The translations under genes and the position numbers were made by a program. A stretch of DNA of 23,424 nucleotides. It comes from Geminocystis sp050753365 (GTDB taxonomy: Bacteria > Cyanobacteriota > Cyanobacteriia > Cyanobacteriales > Cyanobacteriaceae). The notes under the pieces are model-generated. The model saw only the letters and a program-made list of their open reading frames with translations, was not told where the DNA came from and made no database searches. The stretch is taken from NCBI RefSeq assembly GCF_050753365.1, contig NZ_JBLZFY010000065.1, positions 1-23,424 on the forward strand. Reading direction: 5' to 3'. Shown here piece after piece: positions 7,782-15,562 of the stretch; within the stretch, counting starts at the first letter, position 1, and each line of letters starts with the position of its first letter.

Positions 7782-7797
7782 AAGGAGAGGAAAATTG
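7782..7797 (+). promoter_or_regulatory. Strong Shine-Dalgarno supporting a TTG start
   Basis: aaggagagg (7782-7790) lies 4 nt before TTG at 7795-7797. The encoded protein then begins directly with the S4-domain sequence PKERIDVLL, so the TTG is the likely start of the TlyA gene. Confidence 0.7.
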
Positions 7798-8610
7798 CCC
7801 AAAGAAAGAATAGATGTACTATTGACAGATAAGCAATTATGTGATAGTCGATCGATCGCTCAAAAACTAATTCGGGCGGGAAAAGTCAGAGTAAAAGAAC
7901 AAATTATCGATAAACCGGGTACTTTAATCGATGTTGATAGTATTATCGAAGTAGAACAAGAACCGCCTTTTGTGTCTAGGGGAGGGGAAAAATTAGTCAA
8001 AGCCTTAGATGAGTTTAATATCGCTGTAGAAGGAAGAATTTGCCTTGACGGGGGGATTTCTACGGGGGGTTTTACGGATTGCTTATTGCAACGAGGCGCA
8101 AAAAAAGTTTACGGGGTGGATGTGGGATATGGACAAGTAGCATGGAAGTTACGACAGGACGATCGAGTTATCCTATTAGAAAGAACTAACTTTAGACATC
8201 TTACCGCCGAACAGCTATATCAGGATCAAGAAAAATCCAATTTAGGAGTGATGGATTTATCCTTTATTTCCCTTACCAAAGTATTAGAAAAATTATGGGA
8301 ATTATTAACCGAACCGAGGGATGTCATATTATTAGTAAAACCGCAATTTGAGGTAGGCAAGGATAAAGTAGGCAAAAATGGCGTAGTGAGGGATTACCGT
8401 TTACAAGCCTCTGCCATTGAACAAGTTTTAACCCAAGCCGTCAATCTAGGATGGTATTATCAAAGTTTAACATGGTCGCCCATTACAGGTCCTGCTGGAA
8501 ATATTGAATATTTATTATGGTTAAATCAATCAGAAAATAATGGGATTTCTTTGGATTCGATCGAAAAAATTACCCGTGAAAGCCATTTATATTTAGGCAA
8601 AGAATCATAG
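7795..8610 (+). CDS. TlyA-family RNA ribose methyltransferase (S4 + FtsJ-like domain)
   Basis: 271 aa. Residues ~4-60 are an S4 RNA-binding domain (RIDVLLTDKQLCDSR, KLIRAGKVRV). The rest is a Rossmann SAM-dependent methyltransferase of the FtsJ/RrmJ type: SRGGEK with the first catalytic Lys (66), the SAM loop LDGGISTGGFTDCLLQRGA (84-102), GVDVGYGQ, MDLSFISL with the catalytic Asp (154), and LLVKPQFE with Lys182. Family members 2'-O-methylate cytidines in ribosomal RNA; the hemolysin label is historical. One oddity is DGGIST where most relatives have DVGAST. Starts at TTG with a strong ribosome site. It lies 66 bp after the VWA gene and could be cotranscribed, but no functional link is evident. 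Confidence 0.9.
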   Translation: MPKERIDVLLTDKQLCDSRSIAQKLIRAGKVRVKEQIIDKPGTLIDVDSIIEVEQEPPFVSRGGEKLVKALDEFNIAVEGRICLDGGISTGGFTDCLLQRGAKKVYGVDVGYGQVAWKLRQDDRVILLERTNFRHLTAEQLYQDQEKSNLGVMDLSFISLTKVLEKLWELLTEPRDVILLVKPQFEVGKDKVGKNGVVRDYRLQASAIEQVLTQAVNLGWYYQSLTWSPITGPAGNIEYLLWLNQSENNGISLDSIEKITRESHLYLGKES

Positions 8611-8708
8611 TGTTGTAAGTCGGGTAGTTCACGCTAAAATGAAAACAAGGACAGAAGTAACGCTAAATACTCCCATCCTTCCAATTAATGACATAAGGGG
8701 ATTTTACC

Positions 8709-9014
8709 ATGAGTACAGCAACAGATAATGACTTAAGAGAGTTAAAAGATTTAATCAACTCAAAATTTGAAAGTATATCTAAAGATATAACTGATATAAA
8801 AATCGATGTCGCTACGATCAAAAGTGATGTTCATGGATTAGGAAAAAGATTAGATGAGACTAAAGAGTCTATCAATCAAAGATTAGACGATACTAATAAA
8901 AGGATTGATAACCTTGAATTTACTAATCGAGGTATTTTGATAAGTGTGGTAGGCGGTTTACTTTTAGCGGTTATTACCTTAACTATTAAATTTCTTGCCC
9001 CAAATATCAGTTAA
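8709..9014 (+). CDS. Small coiled-coil protein with C-terminal membrane anchor
   Basis: 101 aa. Residues ~8-75 follow a heptad pattern rich in Lys, Asp, Glu and Ile (DITDIKIDVATIKSDV, then RLDETKESINQRLDDT), predicting a long coiled coil. Residues ~76-96 (ILISVVGGLLLAVITLTI) form a single transmembrane helix, leaving a few residues outside: a tail-anchored topology. This layout recalls XhlA-like hemolysin-associated proteins and other small coiled-coil membrane proteins, but I cannot assign a family. A clear Shine-Dalgarno, aagggg at 8695-8700, lies 8 nt before the ATG. The 98-bp spacer to tlyA suggests its own promoter. It converges on the RuBisCO operon. Confidence 0.8.
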   Translation: MSTATDNDLRELKDLINSKFESISKDITDIKIDVATIKSDVHGLGKRLDETKESINQRLDDTNKRIDNLEFTNRGILISVVGGLLLAVITLTIKFLAPNIS

Positions 9015-9026
9015 GAGAACTTCATT

Positions 9027-9059
9027 AAAAAAAATAGGGCAGACAATGAAGTCCACCCT
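9027..9059 (-). terminator. Rho-independent terminator of the rbcLXS operon
   Basis: On the minus-strand transcript, agggtggac and gtctgccct pair over 9 bp around the 6-nt loop ttcatt, followed by an a and eight U. Two of the pairs are G.U wobbles. On the plus strand the same positions become C/A mismatches and there is no U tract, so termination should favour the RuBisCO direction. It lies 30 nt past the rbcS stop. Confidence 0.8.
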
Positions 9060-9088
9060 TTTGAATATTCGAGATTTACAGATAAATC

Positions 9089-9424
9089 TTAGAAACGACT
9101 TCCGTTAGGTTTGTAAACAATGAAACTAACAGTTTGGCATTGTCTGAGGTTGTCGAAACCAATTACACGAATGTAAGAGTCAGAACACTGAGATTTGCAC
9201 TCACGCACTTCGTTTAATACGGTTTGAGCGGTTGTACCAGAGAAGAAAGGTAATTTCCAAAGAGTCCAGTGGTGATCGGTAGGTAAGGGGTCTTTTTCAA
9301 ATTCGATGGCAGGAATGAATCCTTGATCTAATAAGTATTGAACTTGTTTAGCGATTTGTTGATCGGTTAAAGGGGGTAAGTAAGATAAAGTCTCGTAACG
9401 ACGCTCTTTTCCTAATGTTTGCAT
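9089..9424 (-). CDS. rbcS: RuBisCO small subunit
   Basis: 111 aa, normal for a cyanobacterial Form IB small subunit. Visible signatures: RRYETLSYLPPLTDQQI at the N-terminus, QVQYLLDQGFIPAIEFE, HHWTLWKLPFF, EVRECKSQ, YIRVIGFDN and the C-terminal VSFIVYKPNG. Eight small subunits cap the L8S8 holoenzyme in the carboxysome. It is last in the operon, 8 nt after rbcX. Its Shine-Dalgarno (aagga) overlaps the final codons of rbcX, implying translational coupling. Transcription ends at the hairpin at 9027-9059. Confidence 0.98.
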   Translation of the reverse strand: MQTLGKERRYETLSYLPPLTDQQIAKQVQYLLDQGFIPAIEFEKDPLPTDHHWTLWKLPFFSGTTAQTVLNEVRECKSQCSDSYIRVIGFDNLRQCQTVSFIVYKPNGSRF

Positions 9425-9432
9425 TTTTTTAA

Positions 9433-9825
9433 TTATTCCTTATAGTCTGATTGATTAGATTCTGGGTTTACATCCTCAAGGGATGATGCAGTTTGCGTTA
9501 AACGCTCTAAAAGATGACGGCGGTGTTCTATATTAGATTGCTCAATATTGGTGTCCACCATTTCAGGTAAAAACTCTAATATTTGTCTGGCTATATCCTG
9601 TCTTACTGTCAAAATTCTTAATACCAACTCTTTATTTTCTAGCGTCAATGCCCGTAGATAGTTGTCACTATCTTGCACTTTGGTTCGATCGCTAAAATTT
9701 GTGAGCCAAATAGCTTGAGGAGGGTTAGTTTCCGTCAGTTGATCAATAATAATTTTTACAGCTTGATAGGTAAGATAACTTTGTAAAACCCTTGCCGTAT
9801 CCTTAACGACTTGCTTATAAGTCAT
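9433..9825 (-). CDS. rbcX: RuBisCO assembly chaperone RbcX
   Basis: 130 aa, all alpha-helical as expected. The N-terminal helix KDTARVLQSYLTYQAVKIII, then the segment QLTETNPPQAIWLTNF (helix plus conserved Asn-Pro-Pro turn), VQDSDNYLRAL and ELVLRILTVRQDIA are recognisable. The RbcX dimer binds the C-terminal tail of RbcL (EIKFEFDT-type; here KFEFDTVDTL is present in the neighbouring gene) and stabilises L2 dimers on the way to L8. The acidic, Ser/Asn-rich C-terminus (NPESNQSDYKE) is poorly conserved in the family. It lies between rbcL and rbcS, the classical beta-cyanobacterial order. The 239-bp spacer from rbcL contains a hairpin (9949-9979) that may set the rbcL:rbcXS ratio. Confidence 0.96.
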   Translation of the reverse strand: MTYKQVVKDTARVLQSYLTYQAVKIIIDQLTETNPPQAIWLTNFSDRTKVQDSDNYLRALTLENKELVLRILTVRQDIARQILEFLPEMVDTNIEQSNIEHRRHLLERLTQTASSLEDVNPESNQSDYKE

Positions 9826-9948
9826 AATTTTCAGTGAGTATCAGTAATGAGCAGAATTTTTAATGAGTAAAATTGCTTAAATTACTCAATTATTCCTTTG
9901 ATTCTCAGAATTTTTGTTCATTTATCACTATTTACTCAACTCACATAA

Positions 9949-9979
9949 AGTAGGGTGGGCAATGCCCACAAAACCTACT
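9949..9979 (-). repeat. Hairpin in the rbcL-rbcX spacer
   Basis: agtagg-gtgggc-aat-gcccac-aaaa-cctact folds into two stacked 6-bp stems with a 4-nt bulge. No U tract follows on either strand, so it is not a classical terminator; it may slow RNA decay from the 3' side or partially terminate. Related gtaggGTGGG...CCC words occur at 16594-16620, suggesting a dispersed palindromic family. The rest of 9826-10064 shows nothing clear. Confidence 0.6.
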
Positions 9980-10064
9980 AATGGAGATACCAAGATATGC
10001 CAAGGATCAAACTCTGACTACTGAATCCTTTTTGGGTTGAATATTATGCAACCCCTACTGAAAA

Positions 10065-11474
10065 TTAGAGAGTGTCAACGGTGTCAAACTCGAATTTGAT
10101 TGCTTTCCAAAGTTCACAAGCAGCAGCCAATTCAGGACTCCACTTACAAGCCTCACGAATAACATCGTTACCAGCTTCTCCACTGAGTGAACGACCTTCG
10201 TTACGAGCTTGAACACAAGCCTCTAAAGCTACACGGTTAGCAGTTGCACCGGGTGCGTTACCCCAAGGATGTCCTAAAGTACCACCACCGAATTGTAAAC
10301 AAGAATCGTCACCGAAGATTTCTACGAGTGCAGGCATATGCCAAACGTGGATACCACCAGAAGCAACAGGCATTACACCGGGTAAGGAAGCATAGTCTTG
10401 GGTGAAGAATACACCACGAGAACGATCTTCTTCTACATAGTCTTCACGCATTAAGTCAACGAAACCTAAAGTACCAGCACGATCGCCTTCTAATTTACCA
10501 ACAACAGTACCAGAGTGTAAGTGATCACCACCAGACAGACGGAGACATTTAGCTAAAACACGGAAGTGAATACCATGATTTTTTTGACGATCGATTACAG
10601 CGTGCATCGCGCGGTGGATGTGTAATAATACACCGTTATCACGACACCATTTGGCTAAGGAGGTGTTAGCGGTGAAACCACCAGTTAAGAAGTCGTGCAT
10701 AATGATAGGAGTACCGATTTCTTTAGCGAATTCAGCACGTTTCATCATTTCTTCACAAGTACCTGCGGTTACGTTGAGGTAGTGACCTTTGATTTCATTG
10801 GTTTCAGCTTGAGCTTTTTCAATAGCTTCTTGAACGAATAAGAAGCGATCGCGCCAACGCATAAAGGGCTGAGAGTTGATGTTTTCATCGTCTTTGGTGA
10901 AGTCTAAACCACCACGAAGACACTCATAAACTGCACGACCGTAGTTTTTAGCGGATAAACCTAATTTGGGTTTGATGGTACAACCTAAGAGGGGACGACC
11001 ATATTTGTTTAATAAGTCACGCTCAACGGTGATACCGTGGGGAGGTCCTTGGTAGGTTTTGATTAAAGCAACGGGGAAACGGATGTCTTCTAAACGTAAT
11101 GCACGAAGAGCTTTGAATCCGAATACGTTACCTACTAAAGAGGTTAAAACGTTAGTTACAGAACCTTCTTCAAATAAGTCTAAAGGATAAGCAACGAAAC
11201 AGAAATATTGATTGTCTTCACCGGGTACAGGTTCAACGTTGTAACAACGACCTTTATAACGATCTAAATCGGTTAAACCATCAGTCCATACGGTAGTCCA
11301 AGTACCAGTAGAAGACTCAGCCGCTACTGCCGCCGCACACTCTTCAGGGGGAACTCCGGGTTGGGGAGTCATTCTGAAACAAGCTAATAAATCAGTATCT
11401 TTAGGGGTGTAGTCGGGGGTGTAGTAGGTTAAGCGATAATCCTGAACACCAGCTTTAAATCCAGCTTGTGCCAT
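10065..11474 (-). CDS. rbcL: RuBisCO large subunit, Form IB
   Basis: 469 aa. It catalyses carboxylation or oxygenation of ribulose-1,5-bisphosphate, the entry step of the Calvin cycle. The active-site stretch GGLDFTKDDENINSQPF carries the Lys that is carbamylated and the Mg-binding Asp/Glu. Also visible are TIKPKLGLS (catalytic Lys), HIHRAMHAVIDR, LSGGDHLHSGTVVGKLEG (His and the loop-6 Lys), SGGIHVWHMP and FGGGTLGHPWG. All catalytic residues are present. The C-terminal KFEFDTVDTL includes the RbcX recognition tail. The start is fixed by ggagga 8 nt upstream. It is the first gene of rbcL-rbcX-rbcS, preceded by a long leader region. Its codon choice is less AT-biased than its neighbours', as expected for a very highly expressed gene. 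Confidence 0.99.
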   Translation of the reverse strand: MAQAGFKAGVQDYRLTYYTPDYTPKDTDLLACFRMTPQPGVPPEECAAAVAAESSTGTWTTVWTDGLTDLDRYKGRCYNVEPVPGEDNQYFCFVAYPLDLFEEGSVTNVLTSLVGNVFGFKALRALRLEDIRFPVALIKTYQGPPHGITVERDLLNKYGRPLLGCTIKPKLGLSAKNYGRAVYECLRGGLDFTKDDENINSQPFMRWRDRFLFVQEAIEKAQAETNEIKGHYLNVTAGTCEEMMKRAEFAKEIGTPIIMHDFLTGGFTANTSLAKWCRDNGVLLHIHRAMHAVIDRQKNHGIHFRVLAKCLRLSGGDHLHSGTVVGKLEGDRAGTLGFVDLMREDYVEEDRSRGVFFTQDYASLPGVMPVASGGIHVWHMPALVEIFGDDSCLQFGGGTLGHPWGNAPGATANRVALEACVQARNEGRSLSGEAGNDVIREACKWSPELAAACELWKAIKFEFDTVDTL

Positions 11475-11482
11475 TCTTGGTA

Positions 11483-11488
11483 TCCTCC
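11483..11488 (-). promoter_or_regulatory. Ribosome binding site of rbcL
   Basis: ggagga on the minus strand, 8 nt before the rbcL ATG: the best Shine-Dalgarno among the minus-strand genes here, in keeping with high expression. Confidence 0.8.
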
Positions 11489-11524
11489 AAATATATAAAT
11501 TTTCTTTATAGCTATATTTTTTAC

Positions 11525-11544
11525 AACTTCGATAATAAGAAGTT
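11525..11544 (-). promoter_or_regulatory. Inverted repeat upstream of rbcL (candidate operator or leader hairpin)
   Basis: aacttc-gataataa-gaagtt, with 6-bp perfect arms, 50-70 nt before the rbcL start. A tata-rich stretch (tatagctataaag on the minus strand) lies between it and the gene and could hold the -10 box. The position suits a LysR-type regulator such as RbcR, which is known to control rbc genes in cyanobacteria; binding here is inference. Confidence 0.35.
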
Positions 11545-12233
11545 AGTTTTAAGCCTTTTACTTTTCGAGAAATATCTTATCACGAAGGGGATCATTTTTT
11601 CGATCGATTTTTCTGCAATTTTCGATTATTATTTTTTCTGAATTTTATTAACTTAACTAATCTTAAATTTCTTGACTTTTATATCTTATTAAGGATATGA
11701 TTTTCAGTCCTCTTTTTCTGTTCAACATTAAAACGTTATTAAATATATGTATCTTTACATTGAGAAAAAAATCGAAATTCTCTGAGTTATTATACTTATT
11801 TAAAAAACTTATTACTAATTTGGGAAGAATATGGCAAGTTTAGTAAAATCAAGGGTTACAGGTAAGATAAATGAGAAATTAGAAGTATAAATAAGCAAAC
11901 AAATCAATGAGTTATCGGTATGTTGTTAATTTTTCCAGTCAAAGACATTATCTTTTAAAGCAACTATTAAAATTATTAGTAGAAAAATCAATCATTAATC
12001 ATTGACAACCATTTATTATTTACTATATTTTTTGATTCTACCATTGATTATACCCTATTCATCCCATGGTTTTGTAAAAATTTTGTTACATTAAAAAATA
12101 AAACTACTTTCAGGATGATTTTACTCATGTGAACTACCAACACTAACCTAGTGGTATAGTGTAGGCTTCATCTTTCACAGGCTCATGCCTCAAGTGGGAA
12201 AATGTCCTAATCGGACTCTAGTGAATAGTGAAT
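11545..12233. other. Non-coding part of the 840-bp region upstream of rbcL
   Basis: Very AT-rich. It contains no convincing gene; one 32-codon frame at 11907-12005 (MSYRYVVNFSSQRHYL...) has no ribosome site. The end nearer the hydrolase gene carries a cluster of three hairpins (12140-12216), then the heptamer array. The promoter of the RuBisCO operon should lie in the part nearest 11545, but no -35/-10 pair stands out. Confidence 0.5.
12140..12216. other. Cluster of three small hairpins, possible mobile-element end or structured RNA
   Basis: acactaacc-tagt-ggt(a)tagtgt (12140-12162, 9-bp stem with one bulge), aggc-tcat-gcct (12179-12190) and gtcc-taatc-ggac (12204-12216) follow one another. 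Terminal imperfect palindromes beside such conserved-looking text are typical of IS200/IS605-type ends, but no transposase or TnpB is present here. An unrecognised structured RNA is the alternative. Confidence 0.3.
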
Positions 12234-12289
12234 AATTGTTAATTGTTAATTGTTAATTGTTAATTGTTAATTGTTAATTGTTAATTGTT
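12234..12289. repeat. Heptamer tandem array, (aattgtt)8
   Basis: Eight perfect copies of a 7-nt unit, ending 25 bp past the stop of the minus-strand hydrolase gene. It resembles the short tandemly repeated repetitive (STRR) sequences known in cyanobacteria. Confidence 0.95.
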
Positions 12290-12314
12290 ATCGATTTTAT
12301 GTGGAACTCAAGTA

Positions 12315-13208
12315 TTACCTGTGATTAATCCATTGGGTGATAATATCATTCACTTGTTCGGGTACTTCGTCATGGGGACAATGACCAGCTTTGAGGTAAA
12401 CTTCCGTAAGATGAGGATAATATTGCTTAAATTTTTCACCTCTTTCTTTTGATCGCATCCAAGGATCAGCTTCACCCCAAATATTAAGTAAAGGACACTG
12501 CATTTTCTGTAACAATTCATCCACTTTTTCCCCTTGAGGACTTTTAAATACAGAACCAAATACTTGTAACGCACCCTCATCACAGGAAGGGCGATAAATG
12601 TCTTCCACTAATTGATCCGTTATGGCACTAGAATCTAAATAGACTTTTTCTAGGGTTTTACGAATATTTTTTTTGTTGCGCAGTCTTTGAAATAAAAAGT
12701 AAGTAATCCAATTTTGTCGAAATAACCAACCGCTAATTTTTTTTAGAGTATTAGGCTTTTTGACCACAGTATCAGAAAAAGGACCTGCACTGTTAAGTAA
12801 TATCACCCCTGCTACGTTTTGATGATATTCGGCGGCGACACATAAACAGGCATAACCGCCTAAAGAATTACCTGCTATGACTGTGGGTTGCTTGATAACT
12901 TCGGTGATAAAATCGTTTAATTGTTCACGCCATAAATTACCAGTATATTCCCATGCTGGTTTACTCGATCGACCAAATCCTAACATATCGATCGCCCAGA
13001 CGGAGAAATTTTCTTGTAACTGATGAATATTTTTGCGCCAGTGATCCGTAGAAGCACCAAAACCATGTACTAATAATAACGGGGGTTTATCACTTTGTAA
13101 TTTACCTGCTTGTACATAATAGATGTTTTGTCCGCGCCATGTCCAATAATCTCCCTCAACGGCTGGTACATCATGAATGGAATTAATTGAATTAATCGCT
13201 ACTGTCAT
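12315..13208 (-). CDS. Alpha/beta-hydrolase fold protein
   Basis: 297 aa. Complete serine-hydrolase triad: oxyanion loop LLLVHGFGAS (44-53), nucleophile elbow GNSLGG (Ser115), Asp in WGEADPW and His in AGHCPHDE. The DMLGFGRSSKP segment and the GNSLGG elbow resemble the pheophytinase/chlorophyll-dephytylase-like branch found widely in cyanobacteria and plastids, but substrate cannot be read from sequence. No signal peptide, so cytoplasmic or membrane-peripheral. The ATG at 13208 is preceded by an AT-rich stretch without a good ribosome site. It stands alone: 142 bp separate it from the upstream regulator gene, and the heptamer array follows its stop. Confidence 0.9.
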   Translation of the reverse strand: MTVAINSINSIHDVPAVEGDYWTWRGQNIYYVQAGKLQSDKPPLLLVHGFGASTDHWRKNIHQLQENFSVWAIDMLGFGRSSKPAWEYTGNLWREQLNDFITEVIKQPTVIAGNSLGGYACLCVAAEYHQNVAGVILLNSAGPFSDTVVKKPNTLKKISGWLFRQNWITYFLFQRLRNKKNIRKTLEKVYLDSSAITDQLVEDIYRPSCDEGALQVFGSVFKSPQGEKVDELLQKMQCPLLNIWGEADPWMRSKERGEKFKQYYPHLTEVYLKAGHCPHDEVPEQVNDIITQWINHR

Positions 13209-13350
13209 GGATTTAAAATTGCATTTTATGAAGTTATGTTAACAATTATAACGATTCATTAACAGGATGATGAAAAAGTATGACTTTTCTACCATAGTTA
13301 TGACAAATTAATAATAAATAACATATAAAACTATAGTGTAATCATCAAAC

Positions 13351-15369
13351 CTATTGAGGAAAAACTATCCTTAAAATAGATAAATCATCGTCAAAATTGT
13401 TAGATTTATTAACAACATGAACTCGATCAATCACCTGTTCTAAATTATGATGATTATCTTGCGGTATTTGTAATAAAGTTTCTGTAAAATTTTTTAACCC
13501 CCAAATTTCCCCATTTTCTAATTGAATTTCGTAAATTCCATCACTAAATAAATACAAAGAATCCCCGTTATGGACTTCATATAAATTCTGATCAAATTCT
13601 ATATCCGACATCAAGCCGATGGGAATATTAGGAGTGGATAGTGCTTGATATTTATAGCCCGATTCACTGGGAGAAACTAAAATAGCGGGAGGATGTCCTG
13701 CAGAAGAATAGACTAATTCATTACTATTTTTGTTATAAACACCATACCAAATAGTAAAGTAGTTATTTCCTTCATCCATTTGAAAAAGACGATTTAATTC
13801 TGTTAGAATAGTCCAAGGTTGATAAGGATCGGTGTTATAAAGAGAGTTATTTCTAACTAAATTAAGGATAGAAACTGATAACAAAGCAGAATGAATACCA
13901 TGTCCTGCTACATCAAGTAAATAAATAACAAGATGTTCTTCATCTAACCAATAATAATCAAAAATATCACCTCCTAATTTGGCACAAGGAATAAATTTTT
14001 GCTCGATATTTATACTTTCTTGTTCATCGGGAGATGGTAATAAAGAAAAGACATAATCGGAAGCTAAATTTAATTCTGCTTGTAATGATAAATTTCTTCT
14101 TTTTAATTCTTCTTCGGCTTGTTTCTTTTTGATAAATAACCCAATTTGATTACCCATCATGGCAACATTTTCTAATAAGAGAAAATCCTTTTGATGATGT
14201 GTTGAGGAAAAGAAAAACATTACCCCTAAATGTTCTTCTCCATTATTAACGGGAAATGCAAATATTAATCGCATATCTTCTTGAGTTGTTAAGGTAGTTT
14301 CGATCGATTTGATCTCATGCCACCAATGCTCATAATTTTTAAAAGTCCAGTTATGCCACACCATTTTTCGGGCAGTTTCTTTATCTCTTGCAGTAAGGGT
14401 ATCACTTTCTTCACCTGAATTTAACCACAGATTATGATAGTGAATTAAGTGCGTAGTGTCATTAAATTCCCAATATTCTGCTCTTTCCCAAGTAAAATTT
14501 TGTGCGATCGCACCTAAAGCACCTTGAATACCATTATCAACACCATCAGACTCGGCTAAAATCTTGATTACATCTCGTTCAATTTTTTGATAACGTTCAA
14601 TTCTTTTTCGTTCAGTAATATCATTTAAAGTACCAGATACCCCTAAAATTTCGTCATTTTTAGTAATCAGAGAGGCGAAAATTTCCATCCAACCCATATC
14701 GCCATTTTTCTTAATATATCGGACTTGCCAATAATATTGAAGGGTTTTTTTCTCTAACAAAAACTTCCATCCTTTTTCATAACGTGGTAAATCACTGGGA
14801 TAGATATATTCAGCAAAATTATGTCCTAAACTTTCTTGAGGCGATAAATCTGTTAATTCTTTCCAAGCTGGATTAAGGAAGGTTATAATACCATTAAGAT
14901 CGGTATAAAAGATCACTTCTTTTAAATTTTCTACTAACGATCGATATTTTTCTTCACTGACTCTTAAGGCTTTTTCAGCTTTTTTGGCATCCAATAGATA
15001 ACGAATACGACGACGCAACACCGCAGGATTAATCGGTTTAGTCAAAAAATCCGTAGCGCCTACCTCATAAGCCTGATTAACCGACTTGTTGTCATCTAAA
15101 CCAGTAATCATCAATACGGGAGTGTCTTCGCTGTTAGGTAACTGTTTCAACTGACGACAACACTCAAAACCGTCCATAATGGGCATTAAACCATCTAACA
15201 ACACAATATCAGGTTGCCTTTGTTGATAGCTAGTTAAACATTCTTGCCCATTTTCCACTGCTACGATTTCATATCCATCTTTTTTTAAGATTAAACTTAA
15301 GGATTTTCTGCTAAGAGATTCATCATCAGCAATTAGAATGACAGTTTTTTCTTCCAAAGAATTTAACAT
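13351..15369 (-). CDS. Response regulator with PAS, GAF and PP2C-type (RsbU/SpoIIE) phosphatase domains
   Basis: 672 aa. Receiver domain at ~8-125: the acidic pair IADDE, phospho-acceptor Asp59 in VLLDGLMP, Thr in MITG and Lys in LTKPI. A PAS domain follows (~140-260; sensor text FYTDLNGIITFLNPAWKEL and a PAC-like KNGDMGWMEIFASL). Next come a GAF-like segment (~262-420) and a short coiled coil (KKKQAEEELKRRNLSLQAEL). The C-terminal metal-dependent Ser/Thr phosphatase domain (~445-670) has GGDIFDYYW, DVAGHGIHSALL, SSAGHPPA and LFSDGIYE, with the metal-binding Asp residues intact. It probably dephosphorylates an anti-sigma-factor antagonist or similar target under control of receiver phosphorylation and the sensor domains. 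No partner kinase or STAS protein is encoded nearby. Confidence 0.92.
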   Translation of the reverse strand: MLNSLEEKTVILIADDESLSRKSLSLILKKDGYEIVAVENGQECLTSYQQRQPDIVLLDGLMPIMDGFECCRQLKQLPNSEDTPVLMITGLDDNKSVNQAYEVGATDFLTKPINPAVLRRRIRYLLDAKKAEKALRVSEEKYRSLVENLKEVIFYTDLNGIITFLNPAWKELTDLSPQESLGHNFAEYIYPSDLPRYEKGWKFLLEKKTLQYYWQVRYIKKNGDMGWMEIFASLITKNDEILGVSGTLNDITERKRIERYQKIERDVIKILAESDGVDNGIQGALGAIAQNFTWERAEYWEFNDTTHLIHYHNLWLNSGEESDTLTARDKETARKMVWHNWTFKNYEHWWHEIKSIETTLTTQEDMRLIFAFPVNNGEEHLGVMFFFSSTHHQKDFLLLENVAMMGNQIGLFIKKKQAEEELKRRNLSLQAELNLASDYVFSLLPSPDEQESINIEQKFIPCAKLGGDIFDYYWLDEEHLVIYLLDVAGHGIHSALLSVSILNLVRNNSLYNTDPYQPWTILTELNRLFQMDEGNNYFTIWYGVYNKNSNELVYSSAGHPPAILVSPSESGYKYQALSTPNIPIGLMSDIEFDQNLYEVHNGDSLYLFSDGIYEIQLENGEIWGLKNFTETLLQIPQDNHHNLEQVIDRVHVVNKSNNFDDDLSILRIVFPQ

Positions 15370-15482
15370 TGATTTGATGATATAGTTTTATGGTTGAATA
15401 TACACAGAGCAATGAACGATCGATAGTTATTAATTCTACAATCTAAACTCTACATTTGATCACTTGCTTTTACTTATCATCC

Positions 15483-15531
15483 ATTCCCTATTCCCTATTC
15501 CCTATTCCCTATTCCCTATTCCCTATTCCCT
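15483..15531. repeat. Heptamer tandem array, (attccct)7
   Basis: Seven perfect copies of a 7-nt unit, 31 bp past the stop of the minus-strand cruF gene and upstream of the regulator gene. Same period as the arrays at 12234 and 16625 but a different word. Confidence 0.95.
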
Positions 15532-15562
15532 CTCTTTATCACTACACTTAGATATACCTACC

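Noticed and set aside
11907..12005. Possible 32-codon small protein upstream of rbcL
   Set aside because: No ribosome site and no recognisable family; a short frame in AT-rich non-coding DNA is expected by chance.
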